Below the pieces are notes generated by a model, which was not told where the DNA came from, did not search any database, and saw nothing but the letters and a program-made list of their open reading frames with translations. From Coleophoma eucalyptorum (taxonomy: Eukaryota; Ascomycota; Leotiomycetes; Helotiales; Dermateaceae), in assembly GCA_026120035.1 (NCBI GenBank), contig JALRME010000002.1:372001-436000 (forward strand): DNA of 64,000 nt. The letters run 5' to 3'. Every line of letters starts with the position of its first letter. The first letter of the stretch is position 1. Positions 56,945 through 64,000 of this stretch are shown in pieces. The translations under genes and the position numbers were made by a program.

Positions 56945-57592
56945 CAGTGGAGCTAAGCAAGTATTCGGTGTCAAGCACGTCGCTTAAGTATCATCGAGAC
57001 GTTTCGGAGCGAATATGGCAAAAGGGGGGGGGGGGGTAAGTGTTTTCCTATGTTGGCGAGTGTCTTGCCTTTGTCGCTGCTTGAGTTTTATTCCTTGGTC
57101 ATCTTGAGTAGTGCAGTCTTTCAGTTTTTATTATGTTCTTTCCTAAGTAAAACAAGAAAACAACAAAAGAATATGTACCTTAGGTTAGCAAAATGCATTG
57201 TGTTTACTCAAAGATCCTCAAGAAGCTAAGCCTTGTAAGCGAACAGGCGTTATTTCACCACTCCCAAGCTAATGGAAGAAGCTAAAGGTTGATCTTTTAG
57301 CTCCATTTAAGTGAGCATCGGCTTGCTTAAAATGGTAGTAATCTCAAATTCCTTTATATCATTCTCAGGATATCTTTCATGAAAATCAACTGAATGTGAT
57401 CTCTTTACCACCATTACACTTTCCCTCCGTCTCCTCTCATCACGCAGCATCGGGTGTATTAGAGCATGTTTCATCAGTCATAATATAGTAATATCAAGAA
57501 GTATGTACAAAATATGTCAGCACAAGGCCTATTAACCTCCAACGTATAGAGATATCCCAACAAGAATTCATCAATGCATCAAGCCCGCATCC
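56945..57592. other. Intergenic region with long poly-G tract
   Basis: About 650 bp between convergent genes. It contains a 13-base G run at 57024-57036 immediately downstream of the zinc-finger stop codon. Nothing else is recognised. Confidence 0.5.
57024..57036 (+). repeat. Poly-G homopolymer
   Basis: Thirteen consecutive G within an otherwise AT-rich stretch, 80 bp after the zinc-finger stop. Sequencing error in length is possible. Confidence 0.75.
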
Positions 57593-58428
57593 TTAGAAGG
57601 TGGCATCACCAAGGTTCGTCTCGAAATGTGCGTCAATAAATGGCACGATGGCGGATCCGAAATCAGTAGTTTCCAACGCGCTCTGGGCAACGGTAGGCAA
57701 AGACTCCCAAGCGATCAAGGGCTCGGTGCCACCGACCGTCGAGGTAAGTCCACACTGGTGATCGACTGGCCAGATGCTGTAGTAATCAATGAGGGGCTTG
57801 GTACCACTGAGAGTGTAGCCATCGGTGCTGCAGTCCCAACCACCGTGAGCAGATGGGCAGACTGCTACGATGTTATCGGCAGTGGTGGAGGTAGCGTCAG
57901 AGAGCCAGACAATAGCTCCTTCCCAGTCGTGACGATGTCCAAGGCCGGTAGATGGCTCGTCCTTTGGCATGTACCTGTGACGATTAGCATTTTGCGTTGG
58001 CATAAGATGCTGGGAAACACTTACCAGGCGTACATGATGGCGAAGTAGTCACCATAAGCTACTCCACGGGAGTAGATCTGTCCGGTGCTGCTGCTGCAGT
58101 CGCCATCCGAAGCACCGGTGGGCTTCAACCCAGCACTTTCCAACAATTAGCGGTGAATTTCTTGCTTCGGCGGGACTTTCACTTACTTGGTGTCGCCGGC
58201 AGCGTCAACTGCAGGGAAAGGAACACATCCGTTGACAACATAGAGGTAGGGTTGGTATGCTAAGTAGAGGTCTCCGGTGGTGTTGTCTGGGACAGTCTGA
58301 TCGAAACCAACGATCTCATCGGATGCGATGGTACCACGGGTTTGGAGCTCGATGGGTGTAGCGCTAACAGCAGAGGCTGCAGCGGCAAGGCCGAGCGAGA
58401 GCTTGAGGATCTTGGAGATGACAGCCAT
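57593..58428 (-). CDS. Necrosis- and ethylene-inducing NPP1-family protein (NLP)
   Basis: Three exons (58428-58187, 58135-58025, 57974-57593) predict about 244 residues, the usual length of a fungal NLP. The first exon begins with a secretory signal peptide. The diagnostic heptapeptide GHRHDWE is intact in exon 3, and a pair of conserved cysteines expected for type 1 NLPs appears to be present. Family members are secreted and many damage the plasma membrane of dicot plants by binding its sphingolipids; others are non-toxic and act as recognised signals. Which class this one belongs to cannot be decided from sequence alone. No frameshift or stop breaks the gene. It sits next to a sparse, zinc-finger-rich stretch, and its promoter has a TATA box. 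It points to a plant-associated lifestyle but does not prove one. Confidence 0.93.
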
Positions 58429-60604
58429 TGTGAAGGTATTGTGCGAGTTGATCAAAGAAGTGGACGACTGCTATACAAACGGGCCAAGAGGCCTCTTTAT
58501 AACTCCATCACAATGGAGGGGCTTCCCTCGTACCTCTCGGACCCCTCGCCGATCAGGGGTCGGTATGCGCAAATACATGAAGAGAACCTGGGTTCCTGGA
58601 GAAGGCTGTAGATGGGTGGACGAATGCAGGGACCGGTACCTGAAAATCCCAATCGGAGCGTGATAAAGTGTCACGTTCAATGGTGGCCTACGAGAGAGAA
58701 GAAAGACAAATGCAATGTCCGACGGGTGTTCGCCAGCAGCCGGTACTTCGCCCGATCGGTATATGGGTCTGGCGACGACTGGACTTTGGTACCTAGTCAC
58801 ACTGCTCCGTGCTGCAAGCCGCATGCCGCGTTCTTACAGAGATGACGTTTCGGCAATTCTTATCATTGAGCGCTATGGAATTACTGTAGCAACTGAAGAG
58901 CTCGGTTGAGGGAGTTCTTTCGTTCTGGCAGCATGCGACACCGATCAGCTCAACCGCGTAGCTGTTGCTGTTCAATATTGCAAGAGTCGGGGTGCAATTA
59001 CGTGACATGCCTACGACGACAAAGCTATTGAAAAGGCCGATTAATAAGGTAACCTCTCGTACAGTACATACTGTTTTTCCTTATCAAATCTAGGATCAAT
59101 CTCGGGCAGGTCCACCTTTCAACCAGTCCTAGGCTAAAGCGTGGTGCCGACCCGAACAGCTACTATCAGGGAAAATGGGTCTCGTTCAACCTAAGCGAGC
59201 AAACACTTTACGGTAAGACAGACCACCGCAGGTGCCATGGCCTCACATCCCATTGGCACCAGTGCCGAAAACGTGGTAGACCTATACGCAATGATAGCAC
59301 GCACGTAATCTATATGCCGGCGCGAACAGAGACAAAGTTACAAGAGAACGATTTCATGCCATCCCAAATGAAGAAGGAGAAACTTTGAATTTGGAGGTTG
59401 GGCGTGCTCATATAGGTGTGCTATATTGCTATAGCCTAATTAAGAAGCAATACCGAAGCGCACGCTCAACGCTAGTCGGGGTTCTGAGAGCGGGTGCCAC
59501 ATGATGAGGAAAAGAAGGAAGAGAACATCAGCCTATGCGTGAGTCGGATCTTCGCACGACTTCATATGTGCTTCTGAACACTGCCTTTCTTCCAGACGGG
59601 CTGATCTTCGTCGCGGAGAAAGTCTCGTGTTCGCAGGGATTCCACCATTCGCAGCCGACACTGCCGGGCAATGTCTAGAACCAAGTAGGAACAAATTCTC
59701 GGGGCATCACCGGAAAAATCAAGAAGCGCACAGCAGTCTTCGTCTTCAATGAAACTGCCCATGCCCAGGTATTAGAGAGACTGTATGTATTACGGTGATG
59801 TATATCGCGCTTTTCACATCCTTAGTTGGGGAAAGAAAGAGGCGGCCTTGCTTTCTTATTGTCTTCTTTTATGGTATCAAAAAGCAAGGTACAGATGTCT
59901 TCGAATAGCTGAGAACGGAAAGCACGAAAAATCAATTTCCGTTCACACTTCAGCACTCTGCTTCCTTTCCCACGCAGCCCGTAGATATATCGGGTTGAAC
60001 ACTTGGAAAATATCTTGTTTTGTTGATCTTTCCCAGGCCAGCTCGTTGTAGGCGTAGCTTTTGGCTGTCATCCCTTGTACCTCCCCCCCCCCACTCGAAA
60101 TGCTGGTCATAACGTGCTAAGCATTTGTGGTACAGGGATCGGTGTGCCGACACACTGACACTAGGCCAGCTGGTCAGGTTGCCGAGCAACTACACTGTAA
60201 GACAGCACCTTTAACTTCATTTTCATATACTTTTCATTTAAGATACTTGAACAGTTATAGAGAAGACTAGTAATTACGCCATCCCCACTGCACAACCCGT
60301 ATACCACAATCAACTTGCTTCACATCACCTCTCTCCATCATCTCCATAATAAAAAACACGAAAAGAAAAAAGAAAAGGTCCTGTTTTGAGGCGCGGTTGG
60401 TAAATAGATGCCTCCAGGGCAGGAACCGAACAATCTGTTTGTTGATGACTATAAAGTCGATGTGCTGATGCAAATGAGGTTAGAAAGAAGACAATGGTTG
60501 TTCAGAAGTCGTAGGCTTGCTGTCCATTAACCGTCGGGACATTCGTATATCATCATGCGTGAAATTGAGAGGAATGAAGAAGGTCAACAACCGTCATCGT
60601 ATCC
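58429..60604. other. 2.2-kb gene-free region between NLP and BUD4 genes
   Basis: Promoter of the NPP1-family gene, then non-coding sequence with scattered short open frames and a C-tract at about 60082-60092. I recognise no gene. The last 150 bp are the 3' flank of the BUD4-like gene. Confidence 0.45.
58496..58501 (-). promoter_or_regulatory. TATA box of the NPP1-family gene
   Basis: TATAAA on the coding strand, about 70 bp upstream of the start codon, the usual distance for a short 5' leader. Confidence 0.55.
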
Positions 60605-63600
60605 TCAGGTGATCATGCTCTTGGTGCGAACATGGCTTCTGGCTTTTCCACCACTGACTGATCGTTGCTCAATCATCTTCCTTCGCATGCTCTCCTCTTT
60701 CTTGAGAACCATATCACACCATCTTCCTTTGACTGACTCGCCCTCTTTTCCAATGCAAGCATCGAGGACCTTCATCCAGCCTTCTTTATCAGCAGCTGTG
60801 TCAGCGTAAAAGTCGATGACTTCTCCGTTGTTGAATCGGATACGGAAACCCTCTTCGACAAACATGTAACCTTCTTCCTCTTCGGCAAACCCAGACTTAC
60901 GGCGGCTTCCACCCTTTCCGGTGGTCTCCTTTTGAGTCAGAGCGCGTCGATCGTCAATGAGCTTACGAGCATTTGCAAGATTAATGGTCGCGCGTGGTTG
61001 GCGCGTCGACTCATGGTATGCTGTCAACTTACTTCCCACGAGTTTGAAAAAACGGCGACGCCAGTACTGTATAATATTAGTAACAGAATGGATATTTCGA
61101 AAATCTGGGAATACATACTGGACAGTCGCCTCCTTGTTGACTCAGATGGCCTTCAAATTGCTGAGAAACAGTCTGCTCGGCCTCTTTCATCTCACGAATG
61201 CAAGCATTCATACTCTTTGGCATGTCATCGTCAGTAGCACCCTTGGGCTTCGGTACGAAGAGAAGCTGCAATTGCAACTTGGCAACTTTGTATGGCGCTC
61301 GTTTCTGAACAGCTTGGGTGTTGCCACGCTTGCTTTTGACGCTGGAAGTGTATGATGCCTCTTCGGTTGCCCATTCATTGAAGGCTGCAACATCCACCAC
61401 ATACGGACGTCCGTAGCATCGTGATTCGTGATCTTTCAAGCATACGTATGATCGTCCAAAACTGCCATCTTCGGCGGCTAACGGCGACAGCAGGTCCCAA
61501 GTGGTTGGGGCTGTCGTTCTCTTAGCCTGGGCATCCTTTTCTTTCTGCTCCGCCAGGCGTTCTTCCTCTCTGAACTTGGCCTCAAGCTCCTTGCGTTTCT
61601 TTGGCGAAGCAAAGACTCGGCTGAAAGTAGACTGCTTATGGGGCTTCTTAGTTGGTGATTCAGCAACGCGTTTTGGCGCCGGCTTGTCCAATTTAGCGTT
61701 CAACGTCAGCTGAAATTCAAGATCATTAGGAACCACAAGCTCGAACTCTTGGCCAATTGGTGCGTTTCTTCCGAGTTCAAGCCATGCAGTAGTAACACAA
61801 TGAACGCCATTATCGAGAGTCAGACTGAACCAGCTACGTTCATCTGAAGAGAGGAGTCAGTATAAGTATAATACGCAAGGATGGGGAATTTACTTTTTGG
61901 CAACGGCAGGTCAAGGTCCTTTACACCAATAACCTTGACGAATAATCTTCCTCTCTCAGCTCCATCTACTGGCGGAGCATCAACAGGTTGCTCTTCTTCG
62001 GATACAATTCCTAGACCTGTAGCATTGCTTTCTTGGCCAGGCATAGGTGGCACTGGTCCAGATGCGGGCTTCTTGCGATGACTCGGTTGATTCTTGAGAC
62101 TCGACTTTCTAGTTTGGCCGTTCCAAGGTTCGACGGTCCACGATTGAGGTCTCTCTTTCTTAATAGGGGAATTGCCTGCAGAGCGGGTACCGTTGTCAAT
62201 ATCGCTGCTGGCAACGACGACTTTAGTGTTCTGTCTCATTAAATATCCGCGCTGTTGTTGAGATCTCTGGTTAGCTTTAAGCTCGTTTTGTGGTAACCCT
62301 TTTATCTGCTTTTCAGACGCTTGTCTGATGCTATTGTTCAAGCGGGAGTGTAAAATAAATTGGGAAAACACAACCTTCTGTGCCTCTATGACTCGATCAA
62401 ATTCATTGTCAAGGCTCAGGCCAAGATCCGTGCCGATATCTAGTGTCAAGCTCCTCTTCTTGAAACTAGGTTTACGTTCCATGAAGTCACCAGAAATATC
62501 TTCGCCAGTGAGATCAAGAGAGGGACGGTTTCGATGTCTCTCTGGAATTGCTGGGATGTCTGGTACATTGCCACTGACAATTCGGCGAGCTTCTCGCATA
62601 GCCTGCAGATCGGATGGTGTGGCAGATGGCCTGGTCTTGAGCTTAGACCCTGATGCCGATTTAATTGTGGCAACCTTTTCAGGAATAGCAGGAGATTCTC
62701 GTGGGGGGGAAGGGGGAATGGGGTGCCGAATCACAGAATCAGGGGTTCCTGGCTCCTCGTACTCATCCTCAGAAGGACCCCAACCCGCGCCATCATAGTC
62801 AGGAATAGGACTGGGAAGAAGGCGGCGCTGCTTAGGAGTTTCGGGTCGTTGTAAATACTCATGAGCAGATCCCATTGAAGGAGCTTCTGGTTTGGCAGTC
62901 TCGTCCTTCGCTGGGGTTGGGGGTGGTGGAGTGGTAGACTCAGTCATATATGAAGAAAGTCCTAGGCCAAAATCTTCGTTCTTGAATGCACCAAAATCAG
63001 GGAGGGACTTGTTGATATTCTCCTTGGAAGCCTCCTTCGGCGTTTCTGGATCAAACAGTGAAGCTTTTGGAGTTGATGGATCGTCGTGCTTTTCTCTCAC
63101 CTCGATGGCGGGATTGGGATCCGTGTATTGACTTTCGCTTTGAGTGTCCCCATGTTCAAGGACATCATCTTGATAGGCATCGGTTGATTGAGCCAACTGG
63201 GAATCTGGACCATCGTAAATTTCTGGAATTGCGTATACGTCCAGCTCATCCTCGGATTCTGGTTCTGGTTTAAATATCACACTACCTTCTTCCTCCTCCT
63301 CCTCCTCCTCCTCCACTTCTTCCTCTTCCTCATCCTCAAGCACAGAAATGTCCTCTGTAGACGGCAAAGGAACATCAGGGTCGGGAAGTGTTGTACGCTC
63401 AGGACTTGAGCTTGGCATTGGAGACGAGAAGCGGTAATCTGACTCCCGGCCAAAAGACTCCTGTCCATTGACCTTGCGTAGGATTGATTCACGAGAAATT
63501 CTGGATGGCAATTGATAGGATCCTAGACCAGGGAGATCATCCAAGGTATCCTCATCCTCATGAATACTGATTTCGGGCTCAGGGGTCTGACTACCTCGTT

Positions 63601-64000
63601 CACGTTGGCCAGCTCTTCGCATTCGACGCTCTCTTTGCTGTTGCTCGGGTGTCTTGGGCTTGTCATCATCTTGAATCATCATCAGCTGCAGTCTTTCTTC
63701 TAGAGACATCTTTCCGCCTGGAAGTCCTTGCAACTCTGATTTAGTCACAGATGCAGCTGGGGGTGGCGATGGTAAGTTTCTACCCCCACGGTCTGACAGT
63801 GAGGAACCAGAGCGATTCATGCCAGGAAGTGGAGGAAGTGGTCTATGGTCGCCGTTCGAACCACAAGAATCAGTTCGTGAAGTTGATGGACGCCGGTCAG
63901 CTGGCGTAGTTGGGCGAGCATCCGGCATTGGGCTACCCTCGGGTCCCTCAAATGGGTCTTCGGGGCGTGGGCCCATCAGTCCTCGATTGTCGTTTGGACT
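60605..64000 (-). CDS. BUD4: Bud4/anillin-like septation protein (3' part, runs off the window)
   Basis: Exons from the window edge to 61894, 61843-61119 and 61066-60605. The frame is open to base 64000, so the N-terminus and first exon(s) lie outside. The long first part is disordered and Pro/Ser/Glu-rich, with a poly-Glu run encoded by a CTC/CTT repeat at about 63284-63340. An anillin-homology region follows (VKVIGVKDLDLPLPK, then NERSWFSLTLDNGVHCVTTAW and FELVVPNDLEFQLTLNAKL), and a PH domain starting YWRRRFFKLVGSKLTAYHES and ending in DKEGWMKVLDACI. This order is that of Bud4 and Mid2-type anillins, which organise septins at the septum or bud neck. Conserved Trp of the PH helix is present. 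Function in septation is inferred from the family. Confidence 0.88.

Noticed and set aside
1..64000. CRISPR arrays, insertion sequences, bacterial operons or phage genes
   Set aside because: Spliced genes and protein families are eukaryotic and fungal throughout; no regularly spaced repeats or transposase genes were seen.

Overview
The window looks like nuclear DNA of a filamentous ascomycete (Pezizomycotina). Genes are split by short introns of about 45-80 bp with GTRNGT donors and YAG acceptors. Gene order mixes strands with no operons, and the protein families are typical of ascomycetes: Pfs2, Zrt3, fused Thi6, Ddr48-like repeats, Bud4/anillin and a fungal NPP1 protein. A Leotiomycete/Helotiales-like plant-associated fungus is my guess from the overall feel of the proteins; the sequence alone does not prove it. 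All exon structures are read by eye from splice sites, frame and family similarity.

From about 0.4 to 51 kb the window is compact housekeeping chromosome. In order: PFS2 (mRNA 3'-end processing), NUC1 (mitochondrial nuclease), ZRT3 (vacuolar zinc export), an L-type cargo lectin of the ER-Golgi, TIM13, THI6 (thiamine synthesis), TIF5/eIF5, TTI1 (TTT complex), a DDR48-like stress protein with a TATA box and CCCCT elements, CWC15 (spliceosome), RRP45 (exosome), a CLC chloride transporter, an IAH1-like SGNH esterase, an uncharacterised protein with a retropepsin-like domain, an AlkB-like dioxygenase, an uncharacterised fungal protein, a giant USP-type deubiquitinase, POP3 (RNase P/MRP) and a secreted type-B carboxylesterase. 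RNA-processing genes are frequent (PFS2, CWC15, RRP45, POP3), but nothing shows that they are co-regulated beyond shared short divergent promoters such as CWC15/RRP45.

From about 51 to 60.6 kb the window changes character. It is gene-poor, with long AT-rich non-coding stretches, homopolymer and GT tracts, and a local cluster of C2H2 zinc-finger loci. Two are apparently intact and two are decayed (one with a clear frameshift and in-frame stops). The patch ends with a necrosis-inducing NPP1-family gene with an intact heptapeptide motif. I read it as an accessory, fast-evolving patch. The last 3.4 kb hold the 3' part of a BUD4/anillin-like septation gene that runs off the right edge.

The observations I rate highest are three. 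First, the gene at 32-34 kb appears to carry a domesticated retropepsin fold in which the catalytic Asp of the D-T-G motif is Cys. Second, the zinc-finger cluster shows live and dead copies side by side. Third, an AlkB-like enzyme has H-x-E where the family has H-x-D, plus a PCNA-binding-like N-terminus.
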